From RGIG4576 sp964613095 (GTDB lineage: Bacteria; Bacteroidota; Bacteroidia; Bacteroidales; Muribaculaceae): a stretch of DNA of 11,904 nt. The translations under genes and the position numbers were made by a program. The first letter of the stretch is position 1. Every line of letters starts with the position of its first letter. The notes below the pieces were generated by a model. It did not search any database, was not told the DNA's origin, and saw nothing but the letters and a program-made list of their open reading frames with translations. Shown here in pieces: positions 6,312 through 11,904 of the stretch. The stretch is from assembly GCA_964613095.1 (NCBI GenBank), contig CAZTFX010000070.1, positions 1 through 11,904 of the forward strand, given 5' to 3'.

Positions 6312-7436
6312 TTATTCTACTATGTATTTTAATATTTCATTTAGTTTGTCAGCGTATGCACGGAAACCAATATCGGTAAAGTGGATACCGTCAACAGTTC
6401 CTTCATTATCATAACCACTCAATCCTTCACATGTAACATAATACAAATTGTTAGGATTTTCTGCTTTCAATTTTTCATAATTTTTACGCCATTCTTCATT
6501 CTTTTGAGCAAGATAATTCTTTGTGAATTTATCATACTTGGTATAGCTGTACATCGGTCCCTCTACCATGATGATAGGCACATTAGGGCATAATTTACGC
6601 AATGTGTTTACGAAACCGTATGTCAAATTTGTACACATATCCTTAGTACAATTTGGTATCGGATCTAGAACAAATGCTGTCACGCCCTTAATCTCAGCCA
6701 TTGCAAGAGCCATGTAATTATCCATCTTACCTTCCCCACTGAATCCTAAGTTGACACACTCCACATTCAAGTCACGTTGAATCATACTTGTTGCAACCAT
6801 ACCTGTACGAGTAGCACATCCACCTTGCAAAATACTGGTTCCATAGAACACTACTTTTTTATCTTTACGAGGATTATCCAACTTTGGCATTTGTATTACA
6901 GCCGAACTATCCACACCGATTTCCATCCAATTTACGCCATCATACAGTGGCAAATAAATCATATACTCACGCATTTCCTTTGGCAAGCCATCTGCATAAA
7001 TCTTTGTCTGGATAGAATCTTTTTTATATGGACGATTTGTGTTTACATATTCCCACTTACCATCATCATTCATTATATAAAGGTCAGTTCCCTTTATACC
7101 GGTATCTGCCATGTGAACCATGTGGAAATTCCAAGTCAAATTGTAACGAATACCTATACGTTCAGAGTTTGAAGAAAAACGTATAGCCATACCGGCACAG
7201 TTACGAGCTCTGTCCCACAATCCTGCACGTTTTTTATCTTTCATAATGCTATCTTTCAAATAAGCAGGAAGACGATGATAAGGACTCTCCGTGTTATCAA
7301 AACCCTTATTAATCATTCTGAACTCAAGCGCATTTACATACTTCAACTCTTTTTTGTCTTCAGCTTTCACTGAAAAAGTCATACACATCATAAATGCTAA
7401 TAATAGTGTGACTTTAATAGTTCTTGAATTATTCAT
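6312..7436 (-). CDS. Exported SGNH-type esterase with GxDLY N-terminal domain
   Basis: The 374-residue protein has a cleavable signal peptide (1-25, ending SVKA). A beta-rich N-terminal domain follows, with the motif IKGTDLYIM (about 114-122) diagnostic of the GxDLY domain that precedes many SGNH hydrolases. The hydrolase domain begins near residue 194. Its visible blocks are GTSILQGG with nucleophile Ser201, oxyanion-hole residues in NLGFSGEGK (Gly231/234), DPIPN with Asn262, and DGIH with Asp349 and His352. The catalytic set is complete. Family members remove acetyl or other acyl groups from carbohydrates; the substrate here is unknown, and no glycan-utilisation genes sit nearby. The location is periplasmic or extracellular. 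It follows the acyltransferase gene by 16 bases, suggesting that this organism makes an acyl-adding and an acyl-removing activity together. Confidence 0.88.
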   Translation of the reverse strand: MNNSRTIKVTLLLAFMMCMTFSVKAEDKKELKYVNALEFRMINKGFDNTESPYHRLPAYLKDSIMKDKKRAGLWDRARNCAGMAIRFSSNSERIGIRYNLTWNFHMVHMADTGIKGTDLYIMNDDGKWEYVNTNRPYKKDSIQTKIYADGLPKEMREYMIYLPLYDGVNWMEIGVDSSAVIQMPKLDNPRKDKKVVFYGTSILQGGCATRTGMVATSMIQRDLNVECVNLGFSGEGKMDNYMALAMAEIKGVTAFVLDPIPNCTKDMCTNLTYGFVNTLRKLCPNVPIIMVEGPMYSYTKYDKFTKNYLAQKNEEWRKNYEKLKAENPNNLYYVTCEGLSGYDNEGTVDGIHFTDIGFRAYADKLNEILKYIVE

Positions 7437-7452
7437 ATTTCTTAGTTTTAAG

Positions 7453-8514
7453 TTATTTCACTTTTCCGGTCATTAGTAATGCCAACAAATTACTACGACT
7501 TATTATATAATTTACTCCTAATACAACAGCAATGATTACAACCGCAAAAAATGCAGCAACAATCATAGTAGGTATTAAATTTAAATTCATTTCTATCAAC
7601 GGTTCACGTAAGCTAGCCATCGGAAATAAGAAAAAATAGTGCAACATATAAATTGCAAGACTTTGTGTTCCTATATATTCCCACATGCGAGTCAAACGAC
7701 CTCCTTGCGGATTTTCCATAGTGAATGATTTTTCACTCCACGTTTTCACTACCGATATTGCTACTATAACCACGCATAAATACAATATCATTTTCGCCAA
7801 ATCCAAACACTCGGCAGGTAGTGAAATTTCCCAAGGCCAACATGCATAATACATCATGCAACTGCCTACCAGCATGGCAACGGTTATACAAGTTGAATTT
7901 CTCGTGATTTTATCAAACGTGTCACGTACTGAACGAGCCATAACACCAAACATAAACACAGGAAAGAACTCAAAAACCATCGGCATTCCCACTATATTAT
8001 TAATCTCCACAGGCAACCAATATTTGGTAAGGCAACCAAGCAGTAACCATGTGATTATAATCGCTACAATTCTAGTCATCATGCTACGGCAACGTGACAA
8101 TACTGGTACCATCACACAATACACCAACATGAGTTCAAACAGACAAAGAGTAAACCAATATCCATTTTTTCCTGCACTTGTATAAAGTCCCTCCCATGTA
8201 GAGACAAATGGACTTTGTAATCCACTATGTGGAAAATAATATATCCACAAAGAACTCATTACAAAAAACGGAATAAGTAATTGTTTCACCCTCACCCCGA
8301 TTTTAGGCATTGCTAATTTTCCGTTATCTGATACTTTGTATGTAAAATACCCACTTATAAAAAAGAAAATCGGCATATGTATTTTTTCCACGAACTTAAA
8401 CAACACAGCACTGTCAATGTCTCGAATACACATAGTCAACACATGCCCCATTATTACCATAAAAATAGCAAATCCTTTAAGTATATCAAAATGATGTAAT
8501 CGTACTTTCGGCAT
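7453..8514 (-). CDS. Acyltransferase 3 family membrane protein
   Basis: The 353-residue integral membrane protein has about ten hydrophobic segments, beginning with FAIFMVIMGHV and ending with VVIIAVVLGVNYII. The N-terminal signature RLHHFDILKGFAIFMVIMGH carries the conserved Arg5 and His24 of the OafA/WecH-type acyltransferase 3 family. Such enzymes move acyl groups, usually acetyl, across or onto surface glycans, lipids or peptidoglycan at the cytoplasmic membrane. The protein lacks the C-terminal SGNH extension found in OafB-like members, but a separate exported SGNH esterase is encoded 16 bases downstream. The exact acceptor cannot be told from sequence. It is the first gene of a three-gene operon and has its own promoter. 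Confidence 0.88.
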   Translation of the reverse strand: MPKVRLHHFDILKGFAIFMVIMGHVLTMCIRDIDSAVLFKFVEKIHMPIFFFISGYFTYKVSDNGKLAMPKIGVRVKQLLIPFFVMSSLWIYYFPHSGLQSPFVSTWEGLYTSAGKNGYWFTLCLFELMLVYCVMVPVLSRCRSMMTRIVAIIITWLLLGCLTKYWLPVEINNIVGMPMVFEFFPVFMFGVMARSVRDTFDKITRNSTCITVAMLVGSCMMYYACWPWEISLPAECLDLAKMILYLCVVIVAISVVKTWSEKSFTMENPQGGRLTRMWEYIGTQSLAIYMLHYFFLFPMASLREPLIEMNLNLIPTMIVAAFFAVVIIAVVLGVNYIISRSNLLALLMTGKVK

Positions 8515-8532
8515 ATATTATGATATAATAAT

Positions 8533-8567
8533 AAACGTTACTTTAGATTAATACAAAAGTAACGTTT
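8533..8567 (-). terminator. 12-bp dyad: OmpA-gene terminator overlapping next promoter
   Basis: Arms 8533-8544 and 8556-8567 are perfect inverted repeats (AAACGTTACTTT type) with an 11-base loop. Read on the minus strand it lies 30 bases after the OmpA lipoprotein stop and is followed by a U-rich run (TTTATTATTATAT), so it can terminate that gene. It also covers the -7 element and the probable start point of the acyltransferase promoter, so it may alternatively be an operator. Confidence 0.55.
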
Positions 8568-8584
8568 TTGAAAATAATATACAA
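8554..8584 (-). promoter_or_regulatory. Promoter of the acyltransferase/esterase/WG operon
   Basis: On the minus strand TTG (8584-8582), 20 bases, then TACTTTTG (8561-8554) fit the Bacteroidota consensus. Transcription should start near 8547, giving a leader of about 33 bases. The -7 element is inside the right arm of the 8533-8567 dyad, which is centred close to the start point. Confidence 0.6.
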
Positions 8585-8596
8585 GCTATACTTTGA

Positions 8597-9268
8597 TTAT
8601 TTCAATTCAACATATATTTCAACCGAACGATTCATTTCTCGTCCTTCCATTGTGGAATTATCGGCAATAGGACTATTATCACCCAATCCTTGAACTTTTA
8701 TCCGTTTACGGTTTATTCCACACGCAATCAAATATCCGGCTACATTCCTTGCTCGTTCAAGCGATAATTGTTGACTGTAATCACGACTTTCTACATCATC
8801 GGTACTACCATATACATATATATTACCTTTAATTTTCTTTAACTTACGAGCAATCGCATTCAAAGATGTTTTTGCGCTACTGTTCAATTGGGAATCACGA
8901 GAACGAAATAAAACGGAATTATCATCGGACACTCTATAGTATTTTTTTCCGGATTCTTCATCTACAAAAATACTTGAATTTTGTTGATATTGATAGTTCT
9001 GCTGACTATATGCTTTTTGACGCTTCTTTGCATCAGCCTCAACTCCGATTGCAGCTCCAGCCACAGCTCCGATATTGGAACCTAGTTGCGCTCCCAAATA
9101 AGCACTATGTCGGTCTCCTAATGCACCGCCTATACCGGCACCAACTACTGCTCCACCAATACTTCCCAATATCGTTCCGTTAGTTTGATTACTCCATGAA
9201 CTGCAACTATTCATTATAATAGCTGTTAGACATAACAATAACTGATATTTTAAATTTATTTTTTTCAT
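8597..9268 (-). CDS. Glycine-zipper OmpA-family lipoprotein
   Basis: The protein has 223 residues. A lipoprotein signal ends at Cys22 (IIMNSC). A glycine-zipper region follows at about 31-80 (GGAVVGAGIGGALG, GSNIGAVAGAAIG), then a Gln/Tyr-rich linker (85-100) and an OmpA C-terminal domain from about 118 (VLFRSRDSQLNSSAKTSL) to the end (NRSVEIYVELK). The peptidoglycan-contact residues of the OmpA domain, the Asp in GSTDD and the Arg in LSLERA, are present. It probably anchors the outer membrane to the cell wall. It is a paralogue of the gene at 9431-10129. ATG 9268 is preceded by AAAGAAG. No convincing TAnnTTTG promoter is seen in 9269-9359, but the upstream terminator argues for a separate transcript. 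Confidence 0.88.
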   Translation of the reverse strand: MKKINLKYQLLLCLTAIIMNSCSSWSNQTNGTILGSIGGAVVGAGIGGALGDRHSAYLGAQLGSNIGAVAGAAIGVEADAKKRQKAYSQQNYQYQQNSSIFVDEESGKKYYRVSDDNSVLFRSRDSQLNSSAKTSLNAIARKLKKIKGNIYVYGSTDDVESRDYSQQLSLERARNVAGYLIACGINRKRIKVQGLGDNSPIADNSTMEGREMNRSVEIYVELK

Positions 9269-9359
9269 CTTCTTTGTCTTTTTTACTTAGACCACTATGA
9301 ATACTTTTGGTTTAACACAGTAAATTCCCACTCTATAATTGTTGTAAAGTTCTGAAAAA

Positions 9360-9393
9360 AAGTGACATTGAGAAAACACACTCAATGTCACTT
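9360..9393 (-). terminator. Rho-independent terminator of the second OmpA-family gene
   Basis: A perfect 13-bp stem (9360-9372 with 9381-9393) has an eight-base loop. On the minus strand it is followed by six Ts (9360-9355). It lies 37 bases past the stop of the upstream OmpA-family gene. A clear intrinsic terminator, and the best of those on the minus strand here. Confidence 0.85.
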
Positions 9394-9430
9394 CCTATAT
9401 TTACCATTATTTCGCCAATTATTCACTAAA

Positions 9431-10129
9431 TTATTGAAGTGTACCGGCATTAGCTTGGTTAACCATATCCTGATTTGCTGTAATATAAATTTCTACACGA
9501 CGGTTTTGAGCACGACCGGCTTCTGTATCATTACTTGCCACCGGATTATCCCAAGCCAGTCCTTGAGCTGTCATACGACTGGAAGGAATACCCGCTTCAT
9601 TAAGATATTGTTGAACGGTAAGCGCACGTTGATTTGAAACTTTCTTGTTAGCCTCAAGAGTACCTACATTATCAGTATAGCCATAGATAGTAACATCTGT
9701 AGATGGATTGTTTTTCAAAGAAGCCGCAAATTCATTTAAACTTTGTTTTGCACTTGTGCTTAGATTACTCTTATTAAAACCAAATAAAATACCACTATCA
9801 AATGTTACCTTAATTGCTTGAAGATTGTTAGCGTCTGTAACAGTTTCAACTTGAGCTCCTTCAATCTTAGCTAATTCTTCTTTTTGTTTATCCATTTTCT
9901 TACCTATCAAAACACCGGCTGTTGCACCTGCAGCAGTTCCTAATACGCCACCGATCAATGCACCTTTACCTCCACCTATTAATGCACCGATTCCGGCTCC
10001 AACGGCAGCACCACCAGCAGTACCAATAACTGCACCTTTTTGAGTGTTTGACGCATTTTGAATAGAATTACATCCTGTTGTTCCCAATAGTAATGCTAAA
10101 CTTAATGTAATACTTAGTAATTTTTTCAT
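9431..10129 (-). CDS. Glycine-zipper OmpA-family lipoprotein (YiaD-like)
   Basis: The protein has 232 residues. The signal peptide ends with lipobox GTTGC (Cys20). A long glycine zipper occupies about 31-76 (GTAGGAAVGAGIGALIGGG ... LGTAAGATAGVLIG), followed by a charged stretch (MDKQKEELAKIEG). The OmpA C-terminal domain spans about 107-217: ILFGFNKSNLS, YGYTDNVG, NQRALTVQQYL, AQGLAWDNPVASN and NRRVEIYI. The TD and NxRA positions expected to grip peptidoglycan diaminopimelate are kept. Its layout matches YiaD-type outer-membrane lipoproteins. A short tail (TANQDMVNQANAGTLQ) follows the domain and is absent from the neighbouring paralogue. The gene is divergent from the C1 peptidase gene and ends at a strong terminator. 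Confidence 0.9.
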   Translation of the reverse strand: MKKLLSITLSLALLLGTTGCNSIQNASNTQKGAVIGTAGGAAVGAGIGALIGGGKGALIGGVLGTAAGATAGVLIGKKMDKQKEELAKIEGAQVETVTDANNLQAIKVTFDSGILFGFNKSNLSTSAKQSLNEFAASLKNNPSTDVTIYGYTDNVGTLEANKKVSNQRALTVQQYLNEAGIPSSRMTAQGLAWDNPVASNDTEAGRAQNRRVEIYITANQDMVNQANAGTLQ

Positions 10130-10299
10130 AAATTTTCAATAATTTATTTGTTTCTATTTTCGTTTTTACAAAAATACAAAATTATCTACAAAAAAATATT
10201 TCTTCTTCCATATTATTCTACAACTGTCACTTTTTTTAGTTCACTTTACACTATTTTTATTACTTTTGCAATATAACATTAACTTAACACATTAATAAT
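10130..10299. promoter_or_regulatory. Divergent control region, OmpA-family gene and C1 peptidase gene
   Basis: This AT-rich stretch of 170 bases lies between two divergent genes. For the plus strand a good -7 element TACTTTTG sits at 10261-10268, about 31 bases before the ATG, but the -33 position (near 10240) has only a TTC-like match. For the minus strand TATTTTTG (10176-10169) and TAATTTTG (10184-10177) are possible -7 elements without a well-spaced TTG. No operator palindrome was found. Confidence 0.45.
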
Positions 10300-11502
10300 A
10301 TGAAAAAATATGCTTTTTTAAGTAGTATTGCTCTTTTAACAACAGCATTTTCGCTAAACGCGCAAGAAATAGTTGAACCGGATAGCACCGGATTTAAGTT
10401 CACCGATGTTAAAGTAGCAAAAACCACTCCGGTAACCAACCAAAATAAATCGGGAACATGTTGGTGTTTTTCAGGAAATACTTTTTTTGAAAATGAAATC
10501 ATCAAAAAAACAGGTAAAACAGTAAATCTTTCTGAAATGTTTGTTGTTTACTTATGTTATCATGAAAAAGCAGACCGATATATCCGTACAGATGGACAAA
10601 TACATTTCGAACAAGGTGGAAGTCTACTGGACATACCTTACATTTGGAAACGTTACGGCATGGTTCCCGAAGAAGTTTATGCAGGACTTGAATACGGAGA
10701 AAAAAAGCACGACCATTATGAAATGGCTGCAGGTCTTATAGGATATATCGAAGCAATCTCTAAACGTAAAAAAAGTAAATATTCAACAGCTTGGTTAAAG
10801 AGTATCGATGGTATACTTGACGCCTATCTAGGCAAACTCCCTGAAAAATTCACCCACGAAGGTAAAGAATATACACCTGAAAGTTATGCGGCTTCATTAG
10901 GACTTGACATGAATGATTACGTAGCAATCACATCTTTCACACACCACCCATTCTATGAACCATTTGCAATGGAAGTAGCAGACAATTGGCTTTGGGGTTA
11001 CTCTCACAACGTAAAAATGGAAGAAATGAAAGCTATCGTTGACAATGCCATAAAGAATGGCTACACAATAGCATGGGCAGCCGATGTAAGTGAAAAAGGT
11101 TGGCAATGGAAAAACGGTGTGGCACTAATGCCTGCCGAAAAAACAGCCGACGCACTGGAAGGTACCGAACTTGCTCGTTGGACCAAACTTTCCGAGAAAG
11201 ATAGAGAAAAAGAACGTTATGAATTTCATGGCTACACTCCCGAAGTAAAAGTAACACAAGAAATGCGCCAACAATGGTTTGACAACCACGAAACAACCGA
11301 CGATCATGGAATGGTCATTATAGGTTCTGCTGTTGACCAAGACGGTAACAAGTATTATAAAGTACAAAACTCATGGGATACTAACCAAATCTATAAAGGC
11401 TATATCTATGTTTCCGAAGCATATTTTTTAGCTAAAACACTAAACATACTTGTAAACAAAAAAGCAATTCCAGCCGAAATTGCCAACAAGCTTAAACTAT
11501 AA
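10300..11502 (+). CDS. Secreted C1B-family cysteine peptidase (bleomycin hydrolase/aminopeptidase C-like)
   Basis: The 400-residue protein begins with a signal peptide (1-21, ending SLNA before QEIV), so it acts outside the cytoplasm, unlike classical PepC. Papain-like catalytic residues are all visible: Gln48 in PVTNQNKSGTCW, nucleophile Cys54 in GTCWCF, His336 in TTDDHGMVIIG, and Asn357 in VQNSWD. The long insert between the Cys and His blocks and the overall length fit family C1B (bleomycin hydrolase and aminopeptidase C), which trims peptides from the N-terminus. Cys56, two residues after the nucleophile, occupies a place usually held by Ser, Ala or another small residue. Its role is probably peptide turnover in the periplasm or at the surface; the substrate is unknown. 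It is monocistronic, with a terminator at 11553-11589. Confidence 0.9.
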   Translation: MKKYAFLSSIALLTTAFSLNAQEIVEPDSTGFKFTDVKVAKTTPVTNQNKSGTCWCFSGNTFFENEIIKKTGKTVNLSEMFVVYLCYHEKADRYIRTDGQIHFEQGGSLLDIPYIWKRYGMVPEEVYAGLEYGEKKHDHYEMAAGLIGYIEAISKRKKSKYSTAWLKSIDGILDAYLGKLPEKFTHEGKEYTPESYAASLGLDMNDYVAITSFTHHPFYEPFAMEVADNWLWGYSHNVKMEEMKAIVDNAIKNGYTIAWAADVSEKGWQWKNGVALMPAEKTADALEGTELARWTKLSEKDREKERYEFHGYTPEVKVTQEMRQQWFDNHETTDDHGMVIIGSAVDQDGNKYYKVQNSWDTNQIYKGYIYVSEAYFLAKTLNILVNKKAIPAEIANKLKL

Positions 11503-11552
11503 ACCATCCACTGAGAATAAGACTTTATAGGCAAAACAGCCTTAATACAACC

Positions 11553-11593
11553 AACTAGCCTGTCTTCGATTTGTTAAGACAGGCTAGTTTTTT
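11553..11593 (+). terminator. Strong rho-independent terminator of the C1 peptidase gene
   Basis: A perfect 14-bp stem (11553-11566 with 11576-11589) has a nine-base loop and a GCCTGTC core. Six Ts run from 11588 to 11593. It stands 50 bases after the stop codon. Confidence 0.9.
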
Positions 11594-11672
11594 AAATACT
11601 TCCAAATATACACTAAAAGCTAAACACCCCATTCAACCGTCTATTTATTATCAAAATATATTTATATCATTC

Positions 11673-11698
11673 TTTTTGATTAAAAAATTAATCAAAAA
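11673..11698. repeat. AT-rich 11-bp palindrome upstream of the tRNA promoter
   Basis: Arms 11673-11683 (TTTTTGATTAA) and 11688-11698 are perfect inverted repeats separated by four As. The palindrome ends 12 bases before the -33 element of the tRNA promoter. It may be an UP-like element, a protein-binding site, or simply AT-rich chance. Otherwise I see nothing in 11594-11710. Confidence 0.4.
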
Positions 11699-11710
11699 AA
11701 TCTCATAAAA

Positions 11711-11742
11711 TTTGCACAATTCAAAAATAAGTTCTACCTTTG
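11711..11742 (+). promoter_or_regulatory. Promoter of tRNA-Ser
   Basis: TTTG (11711-11714), 20 bases, then TACCTTTG (11735-11742) is close to the full Bacteroidota consensus. Transcription should start near 11749, leaving a 5' leader of about 43 bases to be removed by RNase P. Confidence 0.7.
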
Positions 11743-11791
11743 CACTCGTTAAACGACAACAACGATTATCAATAATGATAATAAGTCGTCT

Positions 11792-11876
11792 GGAGAGATG
11801 GCAGAGTGGTCGATTGCGGCGGTCTTGAAAACCGTTGAAGTGAGAGCTTCCGGGGGTTCGAATCCCTCTCTCTCCG
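11792..11876 (+). tRNA. tRNA-Ser (anticodon UGA)
   Basis: The 85-base gene folds fully. The acceptor stem GGAGAGA (11792-11798) pairs with TCTCTCC (11869-11875), and the discriminator is G at 11876. The anticodon stem GCGGT/ACCGT encloses loop CTTGAAA, with anticodon TGA at 11826-11828 reading UCA. A long variable arm with a GAAG/CTTC stem is characteristic of class II tRNAs such as Ser. The T-loop is TTCGAAT. The 3' CCA is not encoded: the sequence after the discriminator reads CAAT, so CCA must be added after transcription. Confidence 0.97.
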
Positions 11877-11883
11877 CAATAAA

Positions 11884-11898
11884 CCTTGAAAATCAAGG
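11884..11898 (+). terminator. Small hairpin after tRNA-Ser
   Basis: CCTTGA (11884-11889) and TCAAGG (11893-11898) pair around a three-base AAA loop, eight bases after the tRNA. It may end the tRNA transcript, but the window stops before any U-tract could be seen. Confidence 0.35.
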
Positions 11899-11904
11899 AT
11901 TCGC

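Noticed and set aside
6381..7172. Plus-strand frames inside the SGNH esterase gene (6381-6593 and 6777-7172)
   Set aside because: They are shadows of a confidently identified minus-strand gene and have low-complexity, His/Thr/Ile-rich translations with no domain signature.
11651..11896. Minus-strand frame reading GERGIRTPGSSHFNGFQ...
   Set aside because: It is the antisense of the tRNA-Ser gene, a well-known spurious translation in databases.
11792..11904. Integration (att) site of a mobile element at the tRNA 3' end
   Set aside because: tRNA genes are common targets, but no integrase is seen and no second copy of the tRNA 3' end was noticed in this window; the downstream side is cut off.

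Overview
This window looks like a chromosomal segment of a member of the Bacteroidota, most likely the order Bacteroidales. The DNA is AT-rich. Most mapped promoters fit the group-specific pattern TTG/TTTG, then 19-20 bases, then TAnnTTTG, and Shine-Dalgarno sites are mostly weak or absent. The gene content also fits: a class III fructose-1,6-bisphosphatase, a secreted C1B cysteine peptidase, glycine-zipper OmpA lipoproteins and a GxDLY-type SGNH esterase. I cannot assign a genus from sequence reading alone.

Layout, left to right. (1) The 3' end of a cupin gene (+) stops inside a perfect 14-bp hairpin. That hairpin is shared with a small, apparently frameshifted gene on the opposite strand (301-533). 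(2) fbp (+) starts at 657 behind a good promoter. Its end meets the minus-strand gene cluster, with a stem-loop covering or abutting both stop codons. (3) Minus-strand module hipB-hipA-AlbA_2 (4974 to 2670): a HipBA-type kinase toxin and antitoxin followed by a Schlafen/AlbA_2-domain gene, behind one clear promoter. (4) Minus-strand operon (8514 to 5172): membrane acyltransferase 3, exported SGNH esterase, WG-repeat lipoprotein, with a promoter upstream and a terminator downstream. (5) Two adjacent minus-strand genes (9268-8597 and 10129-9431) for related glycine-zipper/OmpA lipoproteins, each followed by a hairpin. (6) A divergent plus-strand gene for a secreted bleomycin-hydrolase-like C1 peptidase, with a strong terminator. 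(7) tRNA-Ser(UGA) behind a near-consensus promoter.

How the parts may work together. fbp serves gluconeogenesis. The acyltransferase/esterase/WG-lipoprotein operon is plausibly a cell-envelope module that adds and trims acyl groups on a surface glycan; this is inference from families and gene order. The OmpA lipoproteins probably tie the outer membrane to peptidoglycan. The hipBA-AlbA_2 module is the main accessory-type element and the best candidate for something under-described, because the third gene belongs to a nucleic-acid-binding or nuclease-related superfamily and appears to be co-transcribed with the toxin-antitoxin pair. I found no insertion sequence, CRISPR array, integrase or origin. 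Apart from that module and the broken small gene, the region reads as ordinary core genome.
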